Assembly: GCA_023433615.1 (NCBI GenBank)
Contig: JAEZCJ010000030.1
Location: 1-35,471 of the forward strand
Direction: 5' to 3'
DNA from: Bacillota bacterium
GTDB lineage: Bacteria > Bacillota > Bacilli > Paenibacillales > Paenibacillaceae
DNA: 35,471 bases
A model generated the notes under the pieces. The model made no database searches and was not told where the DNA came from. It saw nothing but the letters and a program-made list of their open reading frames with translations. Both the position numbers and the translations under genes were made by a program. Positions 1 through 7,740 of the stretch are shown in pieces (the first letter of the stretch is position 1; every line of letters starts with the position of its first letter).

Positions 1-90
1 GTATTCCTCCTCCATCGCGACGATCGCGCCGCTGACCGCGAACGCAATCGTTCCGATGATGCTGAACACGCTGAATATTTCCAGATCCAA
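1..90 (-). CDS. TRIC/UPF0126 family membrane channel protein, 5' part only
   Basis: Reading the minus strand from a TTG at 90 gives MDLEIFSVFSIIGTIAFAVS followed by GAIVAMEEEY, running off the window at base 1. The pattern IIGTIAFAVSGAIVAM is typical of the N-terminus of UPF0126 proteins such as B. subtilis YvgT, now grouped with trimeric intracellular cation channels. The TTG start is supported by a GGAGGG about 7 bases upstream. Only about 30 residues, one membrane segment, are visible, so nothing can be said about the rest. It is divergent from the thiamine pyrophosphokinase gene. Family call is from recall of the motif; the fragment is short but distinctive. Confidence 0.7.
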   Translation of the reverse strand, partial: MDLEIFSVFSIIGTIAFAVSGAIVAMEEEY

Positions 91-205
91 AGCCGAGCCC
101 TCCGATTCCCTCACGCAAGCTTCCGAATGCCTGCGCGTGGCGAATGATGTCCGATATTGTCCTTCCCCATTGTATCGGCGAGCGCGATGCGGCGCAATAA
201 CGATT

Positions 206-235
206 TTGCCAAGAGCTCCTGAACCGCTGTATACT
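206..235 (+). promoter_or_regulatory. Putative sigma-A promoter for the thiamine pyrophosphokinase gene
   Basis: TTGCCA (206-211), an 18-base spacer and TATACT (230-235) fit a vegetative promoter reading into the gene that starts at 300. This is the only good match seen in the 91-299 intergenic stretch. There is no visible TPP riboswitch (no THI-box core). Confidence 0.45.
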
Positions 236-299
236 TGTAAGCAATTCATTCCGGTCGATATTCGCAATTTAACGTCCATGAATCGGAGGTATTCAACCA

Positions 300-944
300 T
301 TGAACGCATCGACAAGAGTCGTCATTTTCTCGGGGGGACAGCTTGACCACTGGGCGCTTGCCCATGTTACGGAAGGGGACTTGCTGATCGGCGCCGATCA
401 CGGCGCGCTGTTCCTCGTCGAACATGGCTTCGAGCCTTATTTAGCCGTCGGAGACTTCGACTCCGTTACGCCGCAGCAGCTCGTTCGGATCCGCGAAGGA
501 AGCCGCAATACCGAAGCTTACGATCCGATCGATAAGGATTACACGGACACCGAGCTCGCTTTCGAGCGCGCGCTCGAGCTGCGGCCGGACGAAATCATAC
601 TCGTCGGCGCCCTCGGAACGCGCTTCGATCATTCCCTCGCGAACATTCATCTGCTCGTGAAGGCGATGCAGCACGGCATCCCGGCATCGATCGCGGATGA
701 ACATAACGAGATACGCCTGACGGCAGACCGGCTCGCGATTCGCGGCGCCGGCTATTCGAACGTCTCCATCCTCCCCTTGACCCCGAGAGCGACAGGCATC
801 ACGCTCTCCGGCTTCCGTTATCCGCTTGCCGATGCCGTGCTTGAGATGGGCATGTCGCTTGGCATCAGCAATGTGCTGGAGGATCAAGAGGGCGTCATCA
901 CCGTGCGCGACGGTTGGCTGCTCGTCGTGCAGAGCAAGGATTGA
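300..944 (+). CDS. Thiamine pyrophosphokinase
   Basis: Transfers pyrophosphate from ATP to thiamine, giving thiamine diphosphate; cytosolic. The 214-residue product has the family's hallmark blocks: GADHG at about 31-35, GDFDS at 51-55, KDYTDTE at 79-85 and GALGTRFDH at 103-111, then a C-terminal beta-rich thiamine-binding part. The start is TTG at 300, with GGAGGT at 284-289 giving good spacing. Length is normal for Firmicute TPKs. It converges with the mutS2-like gene, with only 15 bases between stops. In many Firmicutes this gene (thiN) lies near ribosome-biogenesis genes, which is not the case here. Confidence 0.93.
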   Translation: MNASTRVVIFSGGQLDHWALAHVTEGDLLIGADHGALFLVEHGFEPYLAVGDFDSVTPQQLVRIREGSRNTEAYDPIDKDYTDTELAFERALELRPDEIILVGALGTRFDHSLANIHLLVKAMQHGIPASIADEHNEIRLTADRLAIRGAGYSNVSILPLTPRATGITLSGFRYPLADAVLEMGMSLGISNVLEDQEGVITVRDGWLLVVQSKD

Positions 945-959
945 GCGGCTTCCGAAGCG

Positions 960-2957
960 TCAATCGTACTGTTCCTCCGGAGGCGTCACGATGACGGTGT
1001 CCGGCGCATATTTGCGGTTCATCAGATTGCGCTTCTTGCGATTCTCCACCGATTCGAACACGATATCGAGGTCATAATCCTCCCCCGGGTACAGCTCTTC
1101 GCGCGGAATGCGGAGCGCCAGCCGCTTCCGATTGAACGTCAGCTTCTTCTCTTGTACCTGCACGATCACATCCCCGCGTTCATTCGATGGCTTATAGACG
1201 ATCCCGGTCCGCTTCAGCGGATACACCCACACGCAGTCGCCTACCTGCAGCGGCCTAGCCGCCGCTGCGGCCTCCGTCTGTTCCGCCGCGCGCTTCGCTC
1301 GTTTCTGCTCCTTTTCCTTCGCCTTCGTCATCCGTATCTGCCACTCGGCTTCCGCAGGAGAAGCCGTGAGCCCTTGCTTCCCTCCAGCGGCAGCTTCAAT
1401 TGTGCCATCCGGACCATGACCGCCTTGCCGAGCCCGCGCACGCCGGCGTTCCTCCGCCCGCCGCACAATATTGTCCGGCATGCCGTACTTTCGCGCAATC
1501 GCGAAGGCATAGCTATCGCCCGCTTCTCCGATCTCGAGCCGATACATCGGCTGAAGCGATTCCGGATCGAACGCCATTCTGGCATTTTGGCAGCCTGCCG
1601 TGTCGCGCGCAAAGCTTTTGATCTCGTTAAAATGCGTCGTCGCGACGACTAGCGAACCGCGTGACAGCAGCTCTTCAAGTATCGCAAGCGACAACGCGAT
1701 GCCTTCGCCGGGGTCGGTTCCCGCCGCAAGCTCGTCGAGCAAGAGCAGCGAGCGCTCATCGGCTAGCTGGAGCATATCCTTCACGGCCGCGATATGAGCG
1801 GAGAAGGTGCTCAGCGATTGTTGCAAGCTCTGGCCGTCGCCGACATCGGCCAACACATGCCGCAGCACGCCGAAACGGCTCGATTCCTCGGCCGGAACCG
1901 GCAATCCTGCCTGCGCCATGAGCGCCAACAGCCCGAGCGTCTTCAGCGCTGCCGTCTTGCCCCCTGTATTCGGACCGGTAATCACCAATTGCCGGTATGC
2001 GCTGCCGATCTCGACGTCGAGCGGCACCGCCTTCGAGCCCAAGAGCGGATGGCGCGCCTGCACGAGCTTCAATACGGGCTCACTCGTCATGACTGCCCTG
2101 CATCCGTCATACGTGATGCCGAGCTTGCCTCGCGCGAACAGGAAGTCGAATGAAGCCATCGCCTCGACGTTCATCTGCAGTTCGCTGCCGTGCTGCTCCG
2201 CGAGCTCGGATAATCGCGCCAGCACGATCGATTCCTCCCGTCCTTCGTCAGCCTTCCACAGCTCCCATTCGGCTTGCAGGCCGGCGACGTCAGCCGGTTC
2301 CACGAACAGCGTCTGTCCGGAAGACGATTCGTCCCACACCGTGCCCTGAACATGCTTGCGGTGCTCTTTGCGTACCGGAATGACATAATGGCCGTTCCGC
2401 TTGCTGACGATCGGATCCTGCAGATACGTCTTATATTTGCCTATCGACTGCTCCAGCTTGCGCCTGACCGCATCCTCCGCTGCCGCTAGTCCCCGCCTGA
2501 TTTTGGCCAATTCCGGGCTTGCCGCATCCATGATCTGCCCATAGCGTAGACACCGCTCCAGCTCGCTTCGCAGCAAGGGGCAATCCGTCAGATTGTCCGC
2601 ATAGCTGCTGATCGTCGGCGCGATTGCCTGTTTCGATGCCATATACCGCTTCATCTGCCCTACGGATGACAGCCATGTCCCCAGCTGCGTCAGATCCGCC
2701 GCCGTGTAAATCACGCCCTTGCCTAACAACGCGAAGAAATTGTCCATTCCCTCGAAAGTTGCGAGCGGTATGCTTGCGCCAGCGCGAAGCAGCTTCATCG
2801 CTTCCTCCGCCTCCAACTGCATGGCCTCGATTCGCCTGATGTCGACTGTCGGCGACAGCTTGGCTGCGAGCGCTCTGCCGGCAGGCGATACCGTCATCTC
2901 GATCAGCCTGTTCTTCATCTCGTGCCATTCTAATTGATGCATGCTCATTTCGTTCAT
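960..2957 (-). CDS. MutS2-like ATPase lacking the Smr nuclease domain
   Basis: A MutS-superfamily ABC-type ATPase of 665 residues. Walker A GPNTGGKT is at about 328-335 and Walker B LLLLDE at about 404-409, followed by GTDPGEG. The region around 190-220 (GHYVIPV, SSGQTLFVEP) is characteristic of MutS2 core domains. MutS2 proteins are usually about 780-790 residues and end in an Smr nuclease domain with an LDLRG motif; here the protein ends after a KOW-like stretch (VGDCVWVYPLKRTGIV) with no Smr domain. So it is a short MutS2 paralogue. It could bind recombination intermediates or collided ribosomes without cutting; that is inference. Start ATG 2957 is chosen because AAGGAGGA lies at about 2969-2975; a longer frame to 3023 runs through a terminator-like hairpin and is unlikely. 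Confidence 0.85.
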   Translation of the reverse strand: MNEMSMHQLEWHEMKNRLIEMTVSPAGRALAAKLSPTVDIRRIEAMQLEAEEAMKLLRAGASIPLATFEGMDNFFALLGKGVIYTAADLTQLGTWLSSVGQMKRYMASKQAIAPTISSYADNLTDCPLLRSELERCLRYGQIMDAASPELAKIRRGLAAAEDAVRRKLEQSIGKYKTYLQDPIVSKRNGHYVIPVRKEHRKHVQGTVWDESSSGQTLFVEPADVAGLQAEWELWKADEGREESIVLARLSELAEQHGSELQMNVEAMASFDFLFARGKLGITYDGCRAVMTSEPVLKLVQARHPLLGSKAVPLDVEIGSAYRQLVITGPNTGGKTAALKTLGLLALMAQAGLPVPAEESSRFGVLRHVLADVGDGQSLQQSLSTFSAHIAAVKDMLQLADERSLLLLDELAAGTDPGEGIALSLAILEELLSRGSLVVATTHFNEIKSFARDTAGCQNARMAFDPESLQPMYRLEIGEAGDSYAFAIARKYGMPDNIVRRAEERRRARARQGGHGPDGTIEAAAGGKQGLTASPAEAEWQIRMTKAKEKEQKRAKRAAEQTEAAAAARPLQVGDCVWVYPLKRTGIVYKPSNERGDVIVQVQEKKLTFNRKRLALRIPREELYPGEDYDLDIVFESVENRKKRNLMNRKYAPDTVIVTPPEEQYD

Positions 2958-2985
2958 CGTGCACTGTTCCTCCTTATTGGGTAAA

Positions 2986-3031
2986 AATATAAAAAGGCAG
3001 AACAGAACGCATATGCGTTCCATCCTGCCTT
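2986..3031 (-). terminator. Terminator-like hairpin in the mutS2-like leader
   Basis: On the minus strand AAGGCAG and CTGCCTT enclose the palindrome AACGCATATGCGTT, and are followed by TTTTTATATTTTT. It lies only about 10 bases upstream of the ribosome binding site of the mutS2-like gene. It could be a second terminator of the upstream small RNA, or an attenuator in the gene's leader. Confidence 0.6.
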
Positions 3032-3064
3032 CGATCGGCTATATCGGTCCGTAATTCCGGGCAC

Positions 3065-3091
3065 AAAAAAACCGTGCACCAAGAGCACGGT
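3065..3091 (-). terminator. Rho-independent terminator of the small RNA
   Basis: Minus strand ACCGTGC, loop TCTTGGT, GCACGGT, then a run of T residues (3065-3070). Textbook intrinsic terminator. Confidence 0.85.
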
Positions 3092-3288
3092 GATACGCCG
3101 GTCAATAGACATAGGCGAAATCCGCATGTTCTTAACTCATGGATCGGAAGCAGTCAACGCTCACGGATACAGTTGAACAGACCATCTGCTATTGCAGATC
3201 ATCCTTCTTATCCTTGCGCTTGCTCCGGAGTATCCAATTAGGAGTTAAGAACAGCAACCAACATTAAAATTTCCCCTTAAGTCGAATT
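3065..3288 (-). ncRNA. Rod-shaped small RNA, possibly 6S RNA
   Basis: A stand-alone transcription unit of about 220 nt. It has a strong promoter (TTGACG at 3319-3324, 18-base spacer, TATGAT at 3295-3300) and a clean terminator at 3065-3091, with no convincing ORF. GTTCTTAACTC (plus strand 3242-3252) pairs perfectly with GAGTTAAGAAC (3128-3138). Inside lie further nested pairs: TGGAT/ATCCA, GGAGCA/TGCTTC, GGATA/TATCC, and an apical hairpin ATCTGC-AATA-GCAGAT. The nested helices with internal loops make a long rod, as in 6S RNA, which binds sigma-A RNA polymerase. Length and layout fit 6S; I cannot confirm the consensus sequence. SRP RNA, RNase P and T-box were considered and their signature motifs are absent. 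Confidence 0.5.
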
Positions 3289-3294
3289 AGTCCT

Positions 3295-3324
3295 ATCATA
3301 ACTTTATCGGGCAGTCCGCGTCAA
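3295..3324 (-). promoter_or_regulatory. Sigma-A promoter of the small RNA
   Basis: TTGACG (3319-3324) and TATGAT (3295-3300), 18-base spacer, reading leftward. A divergent extended -10 element (TGCTATAGT, ending at 3347) on the plus strand probably drives the PH-domain genes, so the two promoters share the same short region. Confidence 0.65.
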
Positions 3325-3391
3325 GATGCCTTCACCTGTGCTATAGTTATATCGGTCTGTATCCTATTCTTAACAGTGAGGTGCTTCATCC

Positions 3392-3874
3392 TTGATCATG
3401 CAACCGCCCGAACATCGAATCGATGCCGATGCCTTGAAGGCATGGCGGCTGACGGGCAGCATCTCTGCCGCCGTCTATGCGGTCGTCGTCATCGGCCTTA
3501 TCTGGTTAACCGTGCGCTTCGACTGGCCTGTCTGGATCGCGGCTGCTGCCGCGGCACTTGCCGTCGCCGGTTCCTATCTGGAAGTGTACCTCCTGCCCAA
3601 CTTGCGCTGGAGACGATTTCGTTACGCTATTCGCGAACAGGAGATCGACCTGCTGTACGGGCTCCTGATCCGGAAGCGCGTCTTGATCCCGATGGTCAAG
3701 GTTCAGCATGTCGATACGAAGCAAGGTCCGATCCTGCGCTGCTACGGTCTTGCCACCGTAACCTTCTCGACCGCGGCGGGCAGCCACTTCATTCCGGCAT
3801 TGCGCGAATCGACAGCCGAAGCCGTTCGCGGCCAAATCGCGCGACTGGCGAGGATTACCGATGACGAACTTTAA
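3392..3874 (+). CDS. PH-domain (DUF304) membrane protein, YdbS-like
   Basis: A 160-residue protein with two membrane segments (about 22-60: a hydrophobic stretch with VVVIGLIWLTV, then a second with AAAAALAVAG). A bacterial PH (bPH2/DUF304) domain follows, recognisable by RYAIREQEIDLLYGLLIRKR and the repeated VLIPMVKVQHVDTKQGP signature. It precedes and overlaps by 14 bases a second, larger PH-domain protein, the same pairing as ydbS-ydbT of B. subtilis. That pair is membrane-associated and tied to envelope-stress/bacteriocin resistance there. TTG at 3392 is chosen over ATG 3398 because GAGGTG (3378-3383) is 8 bases upstream of the TTG. Confidence 0.8.
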   Translation: MIMQPPEHRIDADALKAWRLTGSISAAVYAVVVIGLIWLTVRFDWPVWIAAAAAALAVAGSYLEVYLLPNLRWRRFRYAIREQEIDLLYGLLIRKRVLIPMVKVQHVDTKQGPILRCYGLATVTFSTAAGSHFIPALRESTAEAVRGQIARLARITDDEL

Positions 3875-5381
3875 CGAATACTCGCCGTCCATCCGCCGCC
3901 AGCACCCGATCTCGATTCTGTTCTTCATCGCCGGCATCGTGAAGAACCTGCTGTATCCGATGCTGGCCTTCCTCGTATCCGCGATCGTTCGCGACGATCT
4001 GCAGCCGATCTGGGTATACGGCGGCGCCCTTCTATTCCTCATCTTGAGCATTACGACAGGCATCTTGTCCTGGCTGCGCTTCACCTACCGGTTCGAGGGC
4101 GGCTATCTGCATGTCGAGCATGGGCTGCTCGTGCGTAAGAAACTGTCCATTCCGCGTTCACGCGTACAGTCCATCGACATGTCGGCCGGTCTCGTGCACC
4201 GCCTGTTCGGCGTTCTGAAGCTGCAGATCGAGACTGCCGGCGGCACGAAGCCGGAGGTAACGCTCAGCGCGATCGGCAAGCAGGAAGCCGCGCTTCTGCA
4301 AGCGGAGCTCCACCGCGTTCATGCGGACGAAGCAGAACCCGCAGCCATGGCTGATGCGTCGAACGTTATGCTCACGCAGGGCGACGAGCCTGCCGTTGAA
4401 GCGATTCAACCGCCTCCGCCCGCAGCGCTGTTCGCATCCCAATACCCGACGCATAAGATCACGTTCCTCGAAATTCTGCTCTACAGCGCGACTTCCGGCC
4501 GCGTATTCCTTGCGCTCGCCGCGCTTGGCGCCGTCTACTCGCAGCTCGATGACTGGGTCGAATCCTCGGAGCTGTGGGATACCTTGTTCGCATCGGCAGA
4601 CCTCGGCGTCGGACAGATCATCGGCATCGTGCTGGCCGGCGCTTTCATCGCGTGGTTAATCGGCGTCATGCTCACGACGGCTAAGGAATACGGCTTCACG
4701 ATCATGCTGCAGGACGACAAGTTGGTCACCGTCCGAGGATTGATCGAGCGCAAGCAAGCGACCGTCAGCCTTAAGCGGATCCAAGCCGTCTATATGAAGC
4801 AGAATGCGCTTCGTCGCCTGCTGGGACTTGTCAGCGTCCATATCGTGACCGCCGGGTCGGTCGATAAGCTCAATCAATCGCATCTACTCTGCCCGATCGT
4901 GAAGCGAAGAGACGCGGACGCGCTGCTGGCCCGATTCGCGCCGGGCTACTATGTCCCCGCCCAAGTCGATCGGCTGACCAGCCGTTCCCTCGGCGGGTTC
5001 ATGACGATGCCGATCGTCATCGGGATGCTGATCGCCGTACCCGGCATCGTCTGGATTCCGTACGATCTGGGCTGGCTGCTGTTGATCATTCCGCTCTATG
5101 CAGCCCTATGGTCCTGGCTGCGCTTCAAGCATACCGGCTGGAAGATCGAAGGCCAACTGCTGGCCATCCATTATGGCGCATTCTCGCGCAGCATCGCGCT
5201 GGTGCCCAGGAAGCGCGTGCAGATCTACGGAACGCGTATATCGCCGTTCCAGATGCGCAAGAAGCTCGCGACGCTGCGGGTATCCCTGGCATCGGGACCC
5301 GCAGCCGCGAGCTTCCATATCGTGCATCTCCCGGAGGAGCAAGCGCTGGGTATCTTGCAATGGCTTGGCAAGAGGCGGTAG
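3861..5381 (+). CDS. Multi-PH-domain (DUF304) membrane protein, YdbT-like
   Basis: A 506-residue integral membrane protein with three bPH2/DUF304 units, each marked by a variant of 'R-Y/F-x-x-G-x-L-x-V-x-x-G-L-x-x-R-K-x-x-x-P-x-x-R-V-Q-S/A-I/V'. These lie near residues 73-125 (IPRSRVQSIDM), 275-330 (VSLKRIQAVYM) and 420-480 (VPRKRVQIYGT). Hydrophobic pairs of helices precede each unit. The order and size match B. subtilis YdbT, partner of YdbS. Starts at ATG 3861 inside the end of the YdbS-like gene, so the two are translationally coupled. No sigma-W-type promoter was seen here, unlike the known regulation in B. subtilis. Confidence 0.82.
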   Translation: MTNFNEYSPSIRRQHPISILFFIAGIVKNLLYPMLAFLVSAIVRDDLQPIWVYGGALLFLILSITTGILSWLRFTYRFEGGYLHVEHGLLVRKKLSIPRSRVQSIDMSAGLVHRLFGVLKLQIETAGGTKPEVTLSAIGKQEAALLQAELHRVHADEAEPAAMADASNVMLTQGDEPAVEAIQPPPPAALFASQYPTHKITFLEILLYSATSGRVFLALAALGAVYSQLDDWVESSELWDTLFASADLGVGQIIGIVLAGAFIAWLIGVMLTTAKEYGFTIMLQDDKLVTVRGLIERKQATVSLKRIQAVYMKQNALRRLLGLVSVHIVTAGSVDKLNQSHLLCPIVKRRDADALLARFAPGYYVPAQVDRLTSRSLGGFMTMPIVIGMLIAVPGIVWIPYDLGWLLLIIPLYAALWSWLRFKHTGWKIEGQLLAIHYGAFSRSIALVPRKRVQIYGTRISPFQMRKKLATLRVSLASGPAAASFHIVHLPEEQALGILQWLGKRR

Positions 5382-5395
5382 TCCGCCTCTGTTGG

Positions 5396-6199
5396 CTAAG
5401 CGCTATCCGGTGCGCCGATCGGAATCGTCAATCCCGTCTCGGCGAAGCCCACCCCCAGCGGGAGCGGATACGTGCGTCTCAAGTCGATGTCATGCGACAG
5501 ATGGGTGAACAGCGTCCTGCCCGGCTTGATCTCTTCCAGCAGTTCGAGCGCTTCCTTCACGTCATATACCGATCGCGTGTCGTACGCATACGGCTCATTA
5601 TAGAAGCTTGTGCCGAGCACGAGCAGGTCGAGACCCCGGAGCGGCCCGATCTCGATCTCGCTGAGGCCGATCGCATCGGAGCAATAAGCCCAAGCATAAC
5701 CGGAATGCGGCTGCACGAACCGATACGCGTACGCGTAGCCGTTCTTCCCGTGATTGACCCGCCACGCCTTGGCCTCCCAAGACCCGACACGGAACTTGCG
5801 GTCCGCCGAATGGAATTCGATCTGCCGCTCCAGCCATGGGAAACGCGTCAGAATTTCTTCCCGCACCTCGCCCGGCACATACGCTTCCCCCCGCTTCCCC
5901 AGCCATCGACAGGCATCCGCCCATTCCGGCAGCCCGCCGATATGGTCAAAGTGCGCGTGCGTGATCAACATGCGATCGATCCACCGCAGCCCTGCCGCTT
6001 CCATCTGCCTGCCCCAGTCCGGTCCGCCATCGATCCAAGTGATCCCGCTCATCGGCTCTGCCAGCTGAAGAAGCGAGCGGTATCGCCGGTTCGCGCCGCC
6101 TTTTCTCGCCTCTTCGCATACTTCGCAATCGCAATAAACTCTCGGGACACCCATCGCATCGCCTGTCCCATGGAACATAATCGTCGTCAGCGTACCCAC
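5396..6199 (-). CDS. MBL-fold metallo-hydrolase, PhnP-like
   Basis: Metallo-beta-lactamase fold hydrolase, 267 residues from the GTG at 6199. Metal site HAHFDH at about 81-86; further ligands are expected at VNHG (about 149), CSDA (about 175) and near the C-terminal THLSHD. A CDCEVC cluster (23-28) near the N-terminus resembles the structural zinc site of PhnP-type phosphodiesterases, which act on cyclic phosphates; the actual substrate is unknown. The start is ambiguous: GGGAGG abuts the GTG, leaving no spacing. An in-frame CTG at 6190 has ideal spacing (8), and ATG 6178 lies too far. The gene begins next to the stop of the upstream GNAT gene (TAA at 6208-6206), suggesting coupling. Confidence 0.82.
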   Translation of the reverse strand: MGTLTTIMFHGTGDAMGVPRVYCDCEVCEEARKGGANRRYRSLLQLAEPMSGITWIDGGPDWGRQMEAAGLRWIDRMLITHAHFDHIGGLPEWADACRWLGKRGEAYVPGEVREEILTRFPWLERQIEFHSADRKFRVGSWEAKAWRVNHGKNGYAYAYRFVQPHSGYAWAYCSDAIGLSEIEIGPLRGLDLLVLGTSFYNEPYAYDTRSVYDVKEALELLEEIKPGRTLFTHLSHDIDLRRTYPLPLGVGFAETGLTIPIGAPDSA

Positions 6200-6205
6200 C
6201 TCCCG

Positions 6206-6874
6206 TTAGATTGGATACAACGGAACCTCCGTCCGGTTCTTCAACGTCTCCATCATCGCGTGCCAGGCAGCCGGCTTGTTCGGCAATGCCGCGTAATAAC
6301 GCTCCAGGTATTCCGTGATCAGCGAGGACGGCAGCGAAACCGTCGTCTCGTCCGCCGGAAGGAAACATAGATCAAGCCCTTCCACAGCTTTTCCTTCATG
6401 GTCCCACGAAGGATGGACATAGTCAATGTCTAATCGTTTGTATCCCATATGCGACAGCACTTCGCGGCGAACGTACGGGTTCATCGGGGACACGCCGCCG
6501 AACGGATAATCCGTCCGATACGGATCGTAGATTTCCGCGAACATGCCGATCGGGCTCGTCCCGCTTGCCTCGGCCAGACGTTGAAGGTCGGCTTGCCTGC
6601 GGGAAGCGAGGAATCGCCCGATGCCGAGGCCGGGCTTGCCGATGATCGTAAAATCCGTCACCGCCACGCGCTGTTCCGCGAAATACCGGTATTCCGTCGC
6701 CCCGACGACTTCGCCGTCCGCGATCGCGGCATACACATGGATGCCCTCATCCTGCAGCGGTCCCTCCCAGAGCTCATACGCGAGCACCTCCTCCGGCGGG
6801 AAAATCTCTCCCATCAGCCGGTGCATCCCTGCAAATGCGGCGTCATCGATCGATCGAATGCGGTAGTACTCCAT
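6206..6874 (-). CDS. GNAT-family N-acetyltransferase
   Basis: A 222-residue GNAT-like protein. The core runs from IHVYAAIADGEVVGATEYRY (beta2-3) to FTIIGKPGLGIGRFLASRRQ, where GLGIGRFL is the acetyl-CoA-binding turn (R/Q-x-x-G-x-G/A type). The C-terminal half (GVSPMNPYVRREVL, DYVHPSWDHEGK) is not a motif I can tie to a substrate. Start ATG 6874 has GAGGAGAG upstream. It is the middle gene of a three-gene minus-strand run with another GNAT gene (20-base gap) and the metallo-hydrolase. Confidence 0.75.
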   Translation of the reverse strand: MEYYRIRSIDDAAFAGMHRLMGEIFPPEEVLAYELWEGPLQDEGIHVYAAIADGEVVGATEYRYFAEQRVAVTDFTIIGKPGLGIGRFLASRRQADLQRLAEASGTSPIGMFAEIYDPYRTDYPFGGVSPMNPYVRREVLSHMGYKRLDIDYVHPSWDHEGKAVEGLDLCFLPADETTVSLPSSLITEYLERYYAALPNKPAAWHAMMETLKNRTEVPLYPI

Positions 6875-6893
6875 TGCCGTTCACTCTCCTCTA

Positions 6894-7556
6894 TTATTGG
6901 ATAAACGGATTGCGCCACTCCATCAGAGCCGCATAGCCGCAAGACTCTTCATCTTCTAAGTAATCATGCGCGATTCCGACCGGCAATCGGCCGCAGCGCA
7001 ATAGAAAGCCGATCACCGGATCATGCCATACGCCCGTCACGACATTATGCAGATACTGCTCCGGCGTAGCAACGGCGGCGTGCTTGTGATAACCCGGCAT
7101 GCGGCCTCCGCCTAACAGCCTCTGCTTGCCGAGCTGCACGACCGTCTCGTACATCGATTGCATCAGCCACTTGCCTACGCCTGCCTTGCGATAGGCAGGG
7201 ACAACGCATATATCGACGACATAGAGCGTGTTTCCTGCCGGATCATGGTTCCTGATCCAGCCGTTATCGGTGATCGACGCCCAGTCATGCTTGCCGGCCA
7301 ACTGCTCTTCCGTAACGAGGAGCGCTGTCATGGAACCGACAATCTCGCCGCCCGCCACTGCGCATAACGCCCCTTCCGGAAACCGCGACACATGCTCCGA
7401 CAGTTGTCCTTCGGTCCACCACAGCTCGGAAGGGAACGGCGGCGGGAAGCTCGCCCGCTGCACGTCGATCAATCCGTCGAAGTCATGCGGTCCGTAGTTG
7501 CGAATCGTAAGCGGAACCGGTTTACCGTCTGCGTAGACGACAAGCTCTTTGCGCAT
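6894..7556 (-). CDS. GNAT-family N-acetyltransferase
   Basis: A 220-residue acetyltransferase with the classic core: ALCAVAGGEIVGSMTALLV, then LYVVDICVVPAYRKAGVGKWLMQSMYE read as two adjacent blocks. YRKAGVGKWL is the acetyl-CoA pyrophosphate-binding motif A (R/Q-x-x-G-x-G/A). The segment GGGRMPGYHKHAA and a 'YLHNVVTGVWHDPVIGFLLRCG' region (shown here in short) resemble Paenibacillus and Bacillus GNATs of unknown substrate. ATG 7556 has AAGGAGG 5 bases upstream. First gene of the run 7556-5396. Confidence 0.82.
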   Translation of the reverse strand: MRKELVVYADGKPVPLTIRNYGPHDFDGLIDVQRASFPPPFPSELWWTEGQLSEHVSRFPEGALCAVAGGEIVGSMTALLVTEEQLAGKHDWASITDNGWIRNHDPAGNTLYVVDICVVPAYRKAGVGKWLMQSMYETVVQLGKQRLLGGGRMPGYHKHAAVATPEQYLHNVVTGVWHDPVIGFLLRCGRLPVGIAHDYLEDEESCGYAALMEWRNPFIQ

Positions 7557-7658
7557 GCGAACCTCCTTATGCGTTCATTAGCGATTTCTCATCGTTTTCT
7601 AATAAAGCCCGAGCGTGCGCGTCCGGCCGCTACTCTAGCTTCTCCGTGGAAACGTTTA

Positions 7659-7681
7659 GGGAACGGAATCTCTGTTATAGT
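7659..7681 (+). promoter_or_regulatory. Putative extended -10 promoter for the NlpC/P60 gene
   Basis: TGTTATAGT (TG at 7673-7674, -10 TATAGT at 7676-7681) is an extended -10 element; the -35 region is poor. The 184-base intergenic region holds no other clear signal besides the GGAGGT ribosome binding site before 7741. Confidence 0.35.
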
Positions 7682-7740
7682 AAGTCAGGCAGCAGGATAC
7701 GTCGCAAATAACGAACTAACTATACGGAGGTCGATAGACA

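Noticed and set aside
56..346. Plus-strand frame of 96 codons
   Set aside because: It overlaps the minus-strand TRIC start and the well-supported thiamine pyrophosphokinase start, has no family resemblance and no ribosome site.
3065..3288. T-box, SRP RNA or RNase P RNA
   Set aside because: No T-box GGUGG core, no SRP GGAA-loop helix 8 motif and no RNase P conserved blocks were seen.
5108..6370. Plus-strand frame of 420 codons
   Set aside because: A shadow of the ydbT-like gene and, antisense, of the metallo-hydrolase and GNAT genes; arginine-rich composition typical of antisense GC-rich reading.
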